Assembly: GCA_018434685.1 (NCBI GenBank)
Contig: JAHDOV010000006.1
Span: 124,001-188,000 of the forward strand
Length of the DNA: 64,000 bases
Origin: Deltaproteobacteria bacterium
GTDB taxonomy: Bacteria > Desulfobacterota > Desulfomonilia > UBA1062
Direction of reading: 5' to 3'
Position numbers and translations under genes: made by a program. The notes under the pieces are model-generated. The model did not search any database. It was not told the DNA's origin and saw only the letters and a list, made by a program, of their open reading frames with translations. Positions 26,451 through 35,087 of the stretch are shown here, one piece after another (position 1 is the first letter of the stretch; each line of letters opens with the position of its first letter).

Positions 26451-27269
26451 TCAGGTATCCTCCCTGCCTGCGTGACAGGCGGGCGTGCACGGTGAATTCA
26501 TGCCGGCACCGAAGATTCTATCGACGATTCCTGCGACGGCTGCAAGGGAAGGGGATGTCTGAGGCATACCGGTGAGCGGCTCGCCTCTGAAGTCCAAGGA
26601 TCTGATCAGGTCATCGTCAGTGAGCCAGCCATATACCTCAAGGCGCGTCCTGGCCTTTATGTCGTTCACCTCGGAGAGGTCTCTTACCCTGTTGAGCACG
26701 AGCCCCATACTCGTAAAGTCAACCGCCTTCTTTTCGTTCACGACATCTGCTATGGTGTTGGCAACGCCGATGCCTTTTGCCGATGTGTCCGAGACCAGGA
26801 CCAGGTGATCGACCGTTTTCATCACCCGCCTGTTGATCTGCTCGATACCGGCCTCACCGTCGATGAGCACGATATCGAAGTTGCCGGACAGGTCGCCGAT
26901 AATGTCCTTGAGGAGCGAGTTCACCTTGCAGAAGCACCCCTCGTCCTCGGGCCTGCCGATCGCCAGGAGCGCAAACCCCTCACGCTCCTCCAGGGCCTCG
27001 AACACCTCATAGTCCAGGAGCTTACTCGTCTCCTGACCTCCCGGGGATTCACCCTTCTGTATCCTGGCAATGAGACCCTTCCTGATGTCGTCAACGGTCT
27101 TCCTCACCGGTATGCCCAGTGCCGTTGCCAGGCCGACAGCCGGATCGGCATCAATGGCAAGGATCTTCCTGCCATTGCCTTTTGCGAGCAGTTTCACCAT
27201 GAGGGCACAGACCGAGGTCTTGCCGACCCCTCCCTTGCCGCACATTGCCAGTATTTTCGTATCAGCCAT
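26451..27269 (-). CDS. CooC/MinD-type P-loop ATPase
   Basis: A 272-residue SIMIBI ATPase. Deviant Walker A is MCGKGGVGKTS, switch I includes ILAIDADPAVGLATALG, and Walker B/switch II IVLIDGEAGIEQINRR. The CooC hallmark is present: GRPEDEGCFCKVNSLLKDII, where the CxC at the dimer interface binds Ni or Zn in CO dehydrogenase maturation ATPases. No CO dehydrogenase catalytic subunit is in the window. The gene overlaps the ACS-like gene upstream by 8 bases, so the pair is coupled and probably works together on a metal site or an electron-transfer complex of this locus. Confidence 0.88.
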   Translation of the reverse strand: MADTKILAMCGKGGVGKTSVCALMVKLLAKGNGRKILAIDADPAVGLATALGIPVRKTVDDIRKGLIARIQKGESPGGQETSKLLDYEVFEALEEREGFALLAIGRPEDEGCFCKVNSLLKDIIGDLSGNFDIVLIDGEAGIEQINRRVMKTVDHLVLVSDTSAKGIGVANTIADVVNEKKAVDFTSMGLVLNRVRDLSEVNDIKARTRLEVYGWLTDDDLIRSLDFRGEPLTGMPQTSPSLAAVAGIVDRIFGAGMNSPCTPACHAGREDT

Positions 27270-28011
27270 GCAGTGCCTCTCTTGACTTTTCCATGAGTTT
27301 GTCCCTCATGCGTTTCAGGCCTTCCGCCTCATCACAGACGTCCTGGTAGTCACAGCTTCCACACTCGAAATCCATCTCGGATGCCATCTTGTTCATGGCG
27401 GCGATGATTTGTTCAGCCGGTGCTGTGATCTCCCTGAGTCTGCTCACGTCACTCGTGCTGGAGGTGAAGAAGATCACCTCGACGGCCTTCACATAGGGCC
27501 TATCCTTGAAGAGGGCCATAAGCGCCGAGCCCAGAACCGTGGCGGAAAAGCCCTGCAAGAGCGCTTCCCTGCTGATCCTGCACCACTCTCTCATGTACTG
27601 GGACACCGCCCTCATCATGAACCCCTTGAGGTCGAGGTCGTAGCGCAGGAAATCGAGCTCCTTGTGCCTGTCATAGGCATTGTCCTCGGTAAAGCCTTCA
27701 ACCCCCACCAGGACCACCTTTCCCAAGGGAAGGCTCTTGCCCTCACTCTCCGGGAAATCAGGGCCGATAAGGGTTATCCTGCCATCTGCAATGCCCGGGA
27801 GATTCTCTGTCCACAGCAGGCAGGATACCGACTCTTTCTCCGGGCTGCCCAGTTCGAGGGCCATATCCTCTTTCAGGACTATGTTCCTGCCTCCTCCAGT
27901 CGGCCAGTGGCCAGAAGGGTTCTCGCTCCAGGCCCTTTTCTGAGGTGCAGTATCAACAAAGTCCCTGAGAGACTCAATGGTGCCCGTAAAGAGTTCCATG
28001 CGGTTCTTCAC
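27262..28011 (-). CDS. Stand-alone acetyl-CoA synthase (CODH/ACS beta) middle-domain-like protein
   Basis: A 249-residue protein. The segment KSLPLGKVVLVGVEGFTEDN, the run to LKGFMMRAVSQYMREWCRIS and the following VEVIFFTSSTSDVSRLRE resemble the middle domain of acetyl-CoA synthase, where a similar PLG-x-I/V-V start, long helix and VTLYT-type strand occur. The C-terminus has DFECGSCDYQDVCDE, three Cys in a C-x2-C-x5-C arrangement. The A-cluster Cys of true ACS are absent. The resemblance is from memory of the family and needs a profile search. GTG 28011 overlaps the activase 2 stop. Confidence 0.65.
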   Translation of the reverse strand: MKNRMELFTGTIESLRDFVDTAPQKRAWSENPSGHWPTGGGRNIVLKEDMALELGSPEKESVSCLLWTENLPGIADGRITLIGPDFPESEGKSLPLGKVVLVGVEGFTEDNAYDRHKELDFLRYDLDLKGFMMRAVSQYMREWCRISREALLQGFSATVLGSALMALFKDRPYVKAVEVIFFTSSTSDVSRLREITAPAEQIIAAMNKMASEMDFECGSCDYQDVCDEAEGLKRMRDKLMEKSREALHG

Positions 28012-28793
28012 CCGTCCTTTTCTGCTGCCCGCCGGGCTATGAGGGCCGCACCCAGGGCTCCTATGATCTGCGGGTCGGTCTCCATCTTGGAGAGTTTTAC
28101 CCCGAGCGCCTCCTCGAGGGCGGCGAACATGCCGGCATTCTTCGCCACCCCGCCGGTCATGGTGATCTCGTGATCCAGTTCTATGCCCCTGGCCAGTGCT
28201 GCAACCCGGTGTGCCAGAGACTTGTGCAGACCGCCCACGATGTCAGCCAGGTTTTTGCCCGCATTGATCAGCGAGATGATTTCGGTTTCTGCAAAGACAA
28301 CGCACTGGTTAGAGATGGAAAGGGGGTTGGTGGCACTCAGGGAGATATCCCCCATATCTTCAAGCCTGATGTCCATGGCTCCGGCCATGACCTCCAGGAA
28401 CCTGCCCGTACCGGATGCGCAGCGGTCGTTGTAGGCAAAGCGGATGACAGTGCCCGTATCGTCCAGCCGGATGGCCTTTGCGTCCTGGCCGCCGATATCG
28501 ATCACCATGTGCACCTCGGGCATGAGCCACTGGGCGGCCTTGCCATGGCATACGATCTCGGACTCCACGGCATCGGCAAAACCGATGGAGTCCCTGCCAT
28601 AACCAGTGCCCACACAGTATGCGATATCTTTCATGGTGAGCCCGGCCTTTTCGAGGGCCTTCCCCATCACCTCGCGAGCCGACTCCTCGGGCTCGGGCTT
28701 TGCGAATATCACGTGTGAGGCCAGCACATCGCCATCTTTCATGATGACGGCCTTGGCGCTCAAGGAACCGACGTCACAGCCTGCTACGTACAT
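28008..28793 (-). CDS. ATP-dependent acyl-CoA dehydratase/reductase activase, copy 2
   Basis: A 261-residue ASKHA ATPase of the HgdC/BcrD type: VAGCDVGSLSAKAVIM, VGTGYGR, VIDIGGQDAKAIR, cluster-ligand Cys in DRCASGTGRF and SNQCVVFAETE, and MTGGVAKNAGM. ATG 28793 has a GGAGGG site; the frame extends upstream only as a shadow of activase 1. It overlaps activase 1 by 20 bases and the ACS-like gene by 4. Two adjacent, different activases are the arrangement of class I benzoyl-CoA reductases, where BcrA and BcrD form a heterodimer. Confidence 0.93.
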   Translation of the reverse strand: MYVAGCDVGSLSAKAVIMKDGDVLASHVIFAKPEPEESAREVMGKALEKAGLTMKDIAYCVGTGYGRDSIGFADAVESEIVCHGKAAQWLMPEVHMVIDIGGQDAKAIRLDDTGTVIRFAYNDRCASGTGRFLEVMAGAMDIRLEDMGDISLSATNPLSISNQCVVFAETEIISLINAGKNLADIVGGLHKSLAHRVAALARGIELDHEITMTGGVAKNAGMFAALEEALGVKLSKMETDPQIIGALGAALIARRAAEKDG

Positions 28794-29577
28794 GTGATGC
28801 TCCCTCCATTTTTTCCTTTGCCAGCACCGCGGCCCCCAGGGCACCCATGACCTGAGGGTCAACCCTGAGCCGGCGCATGGGTACGCCCAGATGTTTCTCC
28901 ATGGCGTCGAGCACCCCGGCGTTCTTTGCCACACCGCCTGTCATGCACACATCCTTCTCGACCCCCACGGACTTGGCCAGGATCGCCACCCTGGCAGCCA
29001 TGGCCTGGTTGATTCCTGCAGCCAGGTCTGCCTTTGGCGTATTCGAGTTCAGGTGAACGATAACCTCTGCCTGCGCCCAGGCCGTACAGGTGGCAGCCAG
29101 GGTGATGGGGTTTCTGGACTGGCCAGAGAGTGTCCCGAGTTCCTCAAGCTCCAGCCCGAGCAGCTTTGCCATGACCTCGAGAAACCTGCCCGTGCCTGAG
29201 GCGCACTTGTCGTTTGTGATGAACCTGACAATGTTCCCCTTTTCATCGATGCGAATGGCCTTGCAGTCCTGACCGCCGATGTCGATGATGGTCCGGATAG
29301 AGGGCAGCAGCCAGTGAGCGCCCTTGGCATGGCAGGCGATTTCGGAGACGGCCTTGCCGACAAAGGGGATCTTCTCCCTGCCGTAGCCTGTCCCGACACA
29401 GAACCCGATGTCCTTCATGGTGAGCCCGGCAGCGTTCAATGCCAGAGCCATAACCTCTGCTGCAGATTTTTCAGGGTTGAACGATGAAGGGATCAGTGCA
29501 TGGCTCATCACCCTGGTGTTGTTGAGGATCACTGCCTTGGTGGTGAGTGACCCGACGTCACAACCTGCTGACATCAT
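28774..29577 (-). CDS. ATP-dependent acyl-CoA dehydratase/reductase activase, copy 1
   Basis: A 267-residue activase: SAGCDVGSLTTKAVILN, VGTGYGREK, IIDIGGQDCKAIR, bridging-cluster Cys in DKCASGTGRF and AATCTAWAQAE, and MTGGVAKNAGV. An extra Cys lies in GGQDCKAI. It is preceded by AGGGGG and overlaps the 468-residue subunit gene by 4 bases. Together with activase 2 it probably forms the heterodimeric ATPase of module 1, transferring electrons from a ferredoxin to the 377/468-residue subunits. Confidence 0.93.
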   Translation of the reverse strand: MMSAGCDVGSLTTKAVILNNTRVMSHALIPSSFNPEKSAAEVMALALNAAGLTMKDIGFCVGTGYGREKIPFVGKAVSEIACHAKGAHWLLPSIRTIIDIGGQDCKAIRIDEKGNIVRFITNDKCASGTGRFLEVMAKLLGLELEELGTLSGQSRNPITLAATCTAWAQAEVIVHLNSNTPKADLAAGINQAMAARVAILAKSVGVEKDVCMTGGVAKNAGVLDAMEKHLGVPMRRLRVDPQVMGALGAAVLAKEKMEGASHVRSRL

Positions 29578-30980
29578 GATGAAATCCCCCTTACGTGCAT
29601 GAATTCGCTGATCTTGTCCACGCAGTGCTCCCACGAAGAGACCCTGTCGTCGAAGGCATCGGCAAAGAGCAGCATGGTGGGGATGCCTTCCCGCTCGCAA
29701 TCGCGCTGCAGCAGCTTGTTCGCGCCCCAGCTGTTGCGGCACCCCATGCTCCCGACATAGACCAGGAAGTCGGGCTTCATGATCTTCGACATGCACAGGA
29801 GATCGTCACGCCACATCCCTGGTGCGTCATACGGTCCCCTGAGCTGCTTGACCATGGGCATGCGGGAGTTGATATCCGCCAGCGAGTCGATCATGGTCTC
29901 CAGCGTGGAGGTGTCTATATGGTAGGCCTCATCAGCCCTTCCTTGGGCATAGTTGATCCCTTCGTTGAAGAAGGTGAAGATGAGCGTCGGCATGAGGCTG
30001 ATGTCCTGGGCGTCGATCCATTCCCAGAACCGCGCATCCGTGGTGTAGTGGTCGATGTAGCACATCAGGAGTCGTGCCCGCTCCTTTTTCGAGGTCGTGC
30101 CGGCATACCCCTTGGCTGCATTGTCACGAACGACCTTGAGCATGGATTCGAGCACGGCGGTGTACGATTTTCTGCCCGGCATGGAGAGCCTTCCCGAATA
30201 GATGAACAGGGTGAAGATCGGCGGAACCGGGCATGGTTTGAGCCGGATGAGGTCGTAGAGTTCAATGGTAAGCTCGTCCTGGCGCTTCTGTTCTTCGAGG
30301 AGACTCCTGAGCTTATCCTCGTTCAGGAGTGAGCCCGACTGTTCCTCGATGAATGCTATCATGGCCTTGTAGTCTTTCCGGTGATAGTCGTCGATGCGTT
30401 TCCCCGTGAGCTTTGAGGGGAAATTGAGCTGAAACATGGGCAAGTCGAGGTAGGAGGAGAGGAACTGGACCGCATTGCCATTCGTGTCGCAGATGCCGGG
30501 CGATCCGCAGATGAGAAAATCCGGCTTCTCGGTAAGGCCTGCCAGGTAGGCCCCGAACGAGCCCCGCTGTGCCGAGCACGACGTCTCGGTGAACCCCACC
30601 TCGCAGCAGTAGTCCATGTACTCTGCCGTACCTTTCTTCAGGGCAAGGGTGCCGAATACGGTCATGATCTCTGCCCAGACAGGCACCACGTTGTCAAAGG
30701 CGAAGAACAGGTGCTTTGCCGAGACAAAGGTGCCGATACAGATCTTCTTGCCCAGGTCGTGTGCCGTCATGATGTCGGTGAGGTATTCGGCGGCCATCTT
30801 CATGAAGAGCACGCCCGGCTCTCCATGCCGCAACATGGCATCCAGCACGTTTTTGAAGTTCGGTATGACCCGTTTCAGGCTTTCATACTCCTTCTGAGTT
30901 CCATCAAGGGAATTTGCCGCTGCACTGATTATTGTCCAGAGCATCCAGTCGTAGTTATACTCGCGCGTCTCCTTCTTCAT
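29574..30980 (-). CDS. BcrB/BadE-like subunit of the benzoyl-CoA reductase/dehydratase superfamily, module 1
   Basis: A 468-residue protein with candidate cluster Cys in ETSCSAQRGSFGAYLAG, CGSPGICDTNGNAVQF and GSMGCRNSWGANKLLQRDC. C-terminal elements IPTMLLFADAFDDRVSSWEH and FMHVRG are typical of the larger reductase subunit. With the 377-residue partner at 31248 and the two activases downstream this gives an A2B2-type four-gene set. The substrate may be an aromatic or unsaturated acyl-CoA, or a 2-hydroxyacyl-CoA; sequence does not decide. GGAGGG precedes the ATG. Confidence 0.87.
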   Translation of the reverse strand: MKKETREYNYDWMLWTIISAAANSLDGTQKEYESLKRVIPNFKNVLDAMLRHGEPGVLFMKMAAEYLTDIMTAHDLGKKICIGTFVSAKHLFFAFDNVVPVWAEIMTVFGTLALKKGTAEYMDYCCEVGFTETSCSAQRGSFGAYLAGLTEKPDFLICGSPGICDTNGNAVQFLSSYLDLPMFQLNFPSKLTGKRIDDYHRKDYKAMIAFIEEQSGSLLNEDKLRSLLEEQKRQDELTIELYDLIRLKPCPVPPIFTLFIYSGRLSMPGRKSYTAVLESMLKVVRDNAAKGYAGTTSKKERARLLMCYIDHYTTDARFWEWIDAQDISLMPTLIFTFFNEGINYAQGRADEAYHIDTSTLETMIDSLADINSRMPMVKQLRGPYDAPGMWRDDLLCMSKIMKPDFLVYVGSMGCRNSWGANKLLQRDCEREGIPTMLLFADAFDDRVSSWEHCVDKISEFMHVRGISS

Positions 30981-30992
30981 GCATATCCCTCC

Positions 30993-31235
30993 TCAGACTC
31001 CTGACATACTCAGATGTGCCCCGGATTTTATCCGCTGTATGTAGAGCCGGGAGCGCTCCTTGAGAACCTCCAGGTCGGTCTTGCGGGCTATGTACTCCAG
31101 GGTCGCAACCGCTGATGCAGGGAACAGGGTGAGCGCATCGATGGCCCTCTGCCTTTCGGCGAGCATCCTCCTGTCATCAAGCGCGATGTCGCGCAACACC
31201 TCTATTGCAATGGTATCTCTGTCAATCTGGCACAT
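30993..31235 (-). CDS. Small helical protein between dehydratase subunits
   Basis: An 80-residue protein, not recognised. It is Arg/Leu/Ala-rich and predicted helical (LRDIALDDRRMLAERQRAID, YIARKTDLEVLKERSRLYIQ), with one Cys. It has a very good ribosome site (AAGGAGG, seven bases before ATG) and lies 12 bases from each neighbour, so it is almost certainly translated. A small accessory or assembly subunit of module 1 is a reasonable guess from position only. Confidence 0.7.
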   Translation of the reverse strand: MCQIDRDTIAIEVLRDIALDDRRMLAERQRAIDALTLFPASAVATLEYIARKTDLEVLKERSRLYIQRIKSGAHLSMSGV

Positions 31236-31247
31236 GAAAAACCTCCT

Positions 31248-32381
31248 TTAAGAAATCCTTTCCACGAAGGCATCGAGCCGCATCCTGATCCTGCCCGTCT
31301 CCACCAGGGGGCCGTACTCCCTCTCGAGCCGCATGCAGGGGATACCCGCTGCCTCGAGGTCGCGCTCGAGCACGCCGTTTTCCGAGCCGTGAAGGTCGCA
31401 GAACCGCACGTTCTGCAGGATGACGCCGTCCACTGCTGTTTTGTTGACGAGGTCCATGATGTAGGAACGCCGGTCCTTGTAGCAGCCGAGCATGCGGGGA
31501 CAGATGCTGTTGCTCAGGTAGTGGGATGCAAGGGTGGGGATGGGATCGGCCTTTTCATCCACCAGGTTCGCATACGTGCGCGATCCGAAGCACACGGTGT
31601 CTGCAACGACAATGGCGCTGCTATCCTCGATCAGGTTGATGAAATCCACATCGTCGTTGGCGCTCCCGATGAGCATGAGGCGCTTTTTGTGATCCGATAC
31701 GGGTGGTGTATTCTCCAGGTCGGCAAGGATGTCTTTGAGCATGGCTCCCCACTCTTCACGAGGCATGGCATGACCCGCAATGAGGATGGCCATGGCATCC
31801 GCGCCCGTGATGGGCACCTCGCCACGATACCTGAGTTCGTCGAGTTTCCGGAGGAGAAGTCTTCCCTGGTTGTAGACCCTGATGGATTTCTTCAGGGCTT
31901 TGGCTGTGATTGTGACCTTGAAGTGTTTTTCCAGGGTGGAGATCATCTCGGTGAGCTCCTGTGCATAAAAATCGATGCTGTAATCCACGGCCTTATGGGG
32001 TACGGAGAAGTACTCGTAGTATCCCGGCAGCGTTCCCGGATAATCCTCGCTCGCCTTTCTCCAGCACTCTTCGAGCCTGCGCATGGAGTCGCAGCCGTTG
32101 CTGAGGATGGCACCGTCCAGGAAAGCGTACGCCCCCTGTCCTGCGAGTTGCAGCATGCACTTGGGCAGGCTGCAGTTTACCGGACCGAAGTAGGAATCAC
32201 CGATGGAGACCGACGTGGTGCCGACGCCCCGTAATCTGAACGGCAGCAGCCCTGCGGCGTGGAGGATCTCCTCGGGTATGAAGGTGCAGGCGTAGCCCAC
32301 GACCTTGCCGCCTTGTTTCTTCCACTTCTGTACGAATTCGTTGTGCAGGTTCAATGCAGTCTTTCTCAGTTTTTCCATCAT
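31248..32381 (-). CDS. BcrC/HgdB-like subunit of the benzoyl-CoA reductase/dehydratase superfamily, module 1
   Basis: A 377-residue short-class subunit. Candidate ligands: Cys in VVGYACTFIPEEILHAAG, VNCSLPKCMLQLAGQG, LSNGCDSMRRLEE and NVRFCDLHGSEN. The C-terminus MRLEREYGPLVETGRIRMRL is diagnostic of the family. It is of equal length to the module 2 subunit at 24404 but clearly diverged from it, so the modules are not a recent duplication. It partners the 468-residue subunit, with the 80-residue protein between them. Confidence 0.9.
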   Translation of the reverse strand: MMEKLRKTALNLHNEFVQKWKKQGGKVVGYACTFIPEEILHAAGLLPFRLRGVGTTSVSIGDSYFGPVNCSLPKCMLQLAGQGAYAFLDGAILSNGCDSMRRLEECWRKASEDYPGTLPGYYEYFSVPHKAVDYSIDFYAQELTEMISTLEKHFKVTITAKALKKSIRVYNQGRLLLRKLDELRYRGEVPITGADAMAILIAGHAMPREEWGAMLKDILADLENTPPVSDHKKRLMLIGSANDDVDFINLIEDSSAIVVADTVCFGSRTYANLVDEKADPIPTLASHYLSNSICPRMLGCYKDRRSYIMDLVNKTAVDGVILQNVRFCDLHGSENGVLERDLEAAGIPCMRLEREYGPLVETGRIRMRLDAFVERIS

Positions 32382-32384
32382 TTC

Positions 32385-33668
32385 TCACCCCCTGCCGTCA
32401 GCGGCCAGTACAGCCCTGAAGGCCTCCAGGGCCTCCCTGTGTTCAGGACTTGCATAACCGCCATCAGGGTTGATGAGCTCGCTCAAGGCCCTGATGATCA
32501 GCGGCATCACAACAGCTGCCAGCGGCTTGAGGGCCTCCACCACATCGGGGATCAGCCACTGGAATGTCTTTCTGACCTCATCAGCATTCACGGAGTCGAC
32601 GACCCCGCTCAAGGCGTTGCTCACGATGTCCGGCTTGGCATCATGGATTTTGTTGGCGACCCTGCATGCGGTGTTGATGAGCCCGGCAAACTCGTAGGTG
32701 TCAAGATCCGACATGCCCTCGGTTATGGCAGACTTCAGGCCATCGGGATCGATCTCCTCCATGACGCCCAGTTTGCGGGCCCTTGCCTTGATTGCAGATG
32801 TTTTCACCGACCCGAAAGATGCAAGGGATGACAGCGTTATCCCGGGATTGTCTCTCAGAGCGGAGGCCAGGGCGTTGGCAATTGACTCCCTGTCTTCGGC
32901 AAAGATGATGCGGATCTTTTTCACCAGCTCCGGGTCCATTTCGGAAAAGCAGTCATGGAGAAGGTCAGTGAGGTAGATTTCGAACAGCGGCTTGCCGCCC
33001 TTTCCGAGCAGCAGGCTGCCGGTATGGATCCTCCGGATGAACTCTCTGACGGTATTGATGAGCTGTGCAGTGTCTGCGCCGTTGATGCCCTTGACCAGGG
33101 AGAGGATGATGTCTGCAAGCAGGTCGGGCCCTATTGCCCTTTCGATGGGGAGCAGGATCTCCCGCGAGGCCTTTGTGAAGATGTTCATGAGCGGGATGAC
33201 GGTTGCCACCAGGGTTCCCACCTTTGCCGGGTATTTCCAGAGATTTTCGTTGAAGGCCTCAATGGTCTTCAGGACGCATGGTTCAGAGGTTTCCACCATC
33301 TCCCTGATCTCCCCGAAATCGGTATTCTTCAGGAAGTCGTGGATGGCAGCTCCTCGCGTAGCGGCGTGGCAGGCCTCCTTCCCGGCGTGGTCTGCATTGA
33401 CTTTTCGTGCCCATGCGGTCAGGAACTGACCCACATCGGCCGATATGCCCCTGCCGGTGCCGTTCTTGCCCGGCTGCAGCACCTTTGAGACGATCCAGTT
33501 CACCGGGGGCGCGATCCTGGCCCTGATCCTTCCCTTGTTGGCCCAGGTGCTGATGAGGTCTTTTGCCACCTCGGCGAGCAGGGTCCTCGTGCCCCTGGCC
33601 CGCACGGTCTCGCCGATGATTCTGGCCGAGATCCGGGTCAGCTGGGCCTGATTGTCAGTAATAGTCAT
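32385..33668 (-). CDS. Large helical protein of an unknown family (paralog 1 of 3)
   Basis: A 427-residue, almost entirely helical protein that I do not recognise. No signal peptide and few Cys. A region at about residues 155-215 (TVIPLMNIFTKASREILLPI, then GPDLLADIILSLVKGINGAD) resembles the core of the two smaller proteins at 34439 and 35088, and a second weaker copy lies near the C-terminus (PDVVEALKPLAAVVMPLIIR). The stop is 4 bases before the 377-residue subunit start. It may be a scaffold or regulatory partner of the reductase complex; this is inference from position. Confidence 0.75.
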   Translation of the reverse strand: MTITDNQAQLTRISARIIGETVRARGTRTLLAEVAKDLISTWANKGRIRARIAPPVNWIVSKVLQPGKNGTGRGISADVGQFLTAWARKVNADHAGKEACHAATRGAAIHDFLKNTDFGEIREMVETSEPCVLKTIEAFNENLWKYPAKVGTLVATVIPLMNIFTKASREILLPIERAIGPDLLADIILSLVKGINGADTAQLINTVREFIRRIHTGSLLLGKGGKPLFEIYLTDLLHDCFSEMDPELVKKIRIIFAEDRESIANALASALRDNPGITLSSLASFGSVKTSAIKARARKLGVMEEIDPDGLKSAITEGMSDLDTYEFAGLINTACRVANKIHDAKPDIVSNALSGVVDSVNADEVRKTFQWLIPDVVEALKPLAAVVMPLIIRALSELINPDGGYASPEHREALEAFRAVLAADGRG

Positions 33669-33689
33669 CCTTCATACCCTCCGCTTCAT

Positions 33690-34337
33690 CTATTTCTTTG
33701 CCTGCAGGGCTGTTCTGCCTGCCTCTGTCAGGTACGATTCAAACATGAGGTTGCTCATGGATGTCAGCGTCATGATGGCCTCTTCCCTGGTGAATTTCTC
33801 TTCCATGAGGTAGCTGTGCCCGAGGTGCATGGCCATGCCCACTACGGCATAGGCCAGCGCAGGTGTATTCACCCCTTCAATGACGCCCATATTGAGCCAG
33901 TTCTGGATGTCGTCGGCGAGGTCCTGGGCGATGTCGCTGTAGTATCTCCAGACGTTTCCATCCAGTTCCTCGTCCACGCCGAAGCTGCCCCGCAGCAGGA
34001 TGATGAACTGCTGGCGGTGGTTGTCGATGTAGTCGAAGTAGGCCGAGAAGGTATCGTTGAGCTTTGCTTCCCGGTCGGTGCGGTCCCAGATGTTTACCGG
34101 CTCCCTGAGTTTCTTGATGCGGTCGCGGAAATCCTTGAAATTCTGCCGGGTGATCTGCTCGAACAGGTCCCTCTTGTCCTTGAAATAGTTGTAGAACGTG
34201 CCGGCGGACATGCCGACGGCCTTGACGATGTCCATGACCTGGGTATTGTGGTAGCCCCTCTGGCTGAAGAGCTCTTCTGCCGCCTCGACGATGACCTCTC
34301 TGGTGAACAGCCTCTTTTTGTCAGCAAGTTTATCCAT
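33690..34337 (-). CDS. TetR/AcrR family transcriptional regulator, copy 2
   Basis: A 215-residue TetR protein. The HTH (about residues 15-55) reads EELFSQRGYHNTQVMDIVKA then VGMSAGTFYNYFKDKRDLFE. The ligand domain of about 150 residues is all-helical. Its HTH is nearly identical to that of the TetR at 38373, so both probably recognise the same operator. ATG 34337 is chosen; an in-frame GTG at 34343 is possible. A gap of about 100 bases separates it from the upstream gene, room for an internal promoter, and the gene sits 21 bases before the long helical protein. Confidence 0.92.
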   Translation of the reverse strand: MDKLADKKRLFTREVIVEAAEELFSQRGYHNTQVMDIVKAVGMSAGTFYNYFKDKRDLFEQITRQNFKDFRDRIKKLREPVNIWDRTDREAKLNDTFSAYFDYIDNHRQQFIILLRGSFGVDEELDGNVWRYYSDIAQDLADDIQNWLNMGVIEGVNTPALAYAVVGMAMHLGHSYLMEEKFTREEAIMTLTSMSNLMFESYLTEAGRTALQAKK

Positions 34338-34438
34338 AATCACTTCTCTCGTGGTCTTAAGGCTCAGGCTCTCGGTGCCGGGATATGGAAGATTACTCCT
34401 TCACCACGTGCCTGAAGCCTGATGTCTAAAGCCTTTGT

Positions 34439-35086
34439 TTATATGCCGAACCGCCTCCCGATCCTGTTCCGGGCAAGCCGGAGCACCCAGGAGGCGAGGT
34501 GCCACTTCTGGTCGAGGAATGCCTCGGCCAGACCCAGGGTGGCCTGCCTGATCTCATCTTTATCCGTGTGGGTGAAGACATCCGAAACAAAGGTGCTCAA
34601 CACCTTCGGGTTGTCGCGCAGGAGCGTGTTGATGGTGCGTGCAGCCGCGTTTATTGCCCCGGCCACGGCCCCGGGGCCGGAGGAGATGACCGCGTTTCTC
34701 ACCTTGAGCCGCACCTCGGGTGATTTCTCCCACAGGGTTGACACGAGGCTCGCCCAGGCCCCCGAGCAGGTGCCGACTGCCTTGGTGTCGATGTCACCTG
34801 CCAGGCTCTCCATGAAGGACTTGAGGGTCTCGGGTGGATACGTGTCTTTGAGCTGGATTGCCAGTTCGGAACAGGCACTGGTGAGGGCGTTTATCACTAT
34901 CGGCAGCGAGCTTGCAAGGCCCAGGAAAACTTCGGGATCTTCGGTGGCCAGGGTCTTTACCAGCTGACTCCCTGTCTCCGGCCTCATCGAGTTCAGGTTC
35001 ATCCTGAGGATGTCCTTGTACACGGGCGTTTTCAGGAACTGTTTCAGGATACCGCCGCGGCTTCTTCTCGTCGTCTCGGAGAACAT
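34439..35086 (-). CDS. Helical protein of the same unknown family (paralog 2 of 3)
   Basis: A 215-residue helical protein, not recognised. Its first half aligns by eye with the 142-residue neighbour: GGILKQFLKTPVYKDILRMN, SQLVKTLATEDPEVFLGLAS and ELAIQLKDTYPPETLKSFME match RILEEVLDKPAFKEGLRLVL, PRLVRTILGTDVEVPLAIVG and ELIIQVREKFPPVLLADIVE. The C-terminal half is Arg-rich. ATG 35086 has a perfect AAGGAGG site, and the gene starts one base after the neighbour's stop. Soluble; no signal. Confidence 0.75.
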   Translation of the reverse strand: MFSETTRRSRGGILKQFLKTPVYKDILRMNLNSMRPETGSQLVKTLATEDPEVFLGLASSLPIVINALTSACSELAIQLKDTYPPETLKSFMESLAGDIDTKAVGTCSGAWASLVSTLWEKSPEVRLKVRNAVISSGPGAVAGAINAAARTINTLLRDNPKVLSTFVSDVFTHTDKDEIRQATLGLAEAFLDQKWHLASWVLRLARNRIGRRFGI

Positions 35087-35087
35087 A

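Noticed and set aside
26451-28011. A functional CO dehydrogenase/acetyl-CoA synthase operon
   Set aside because: Only a CooC-type ATPase and an ACS-middle-domain-like protein are present; no CooS/AcsA, AcsB core, or corrinoid protein genes are in the window.
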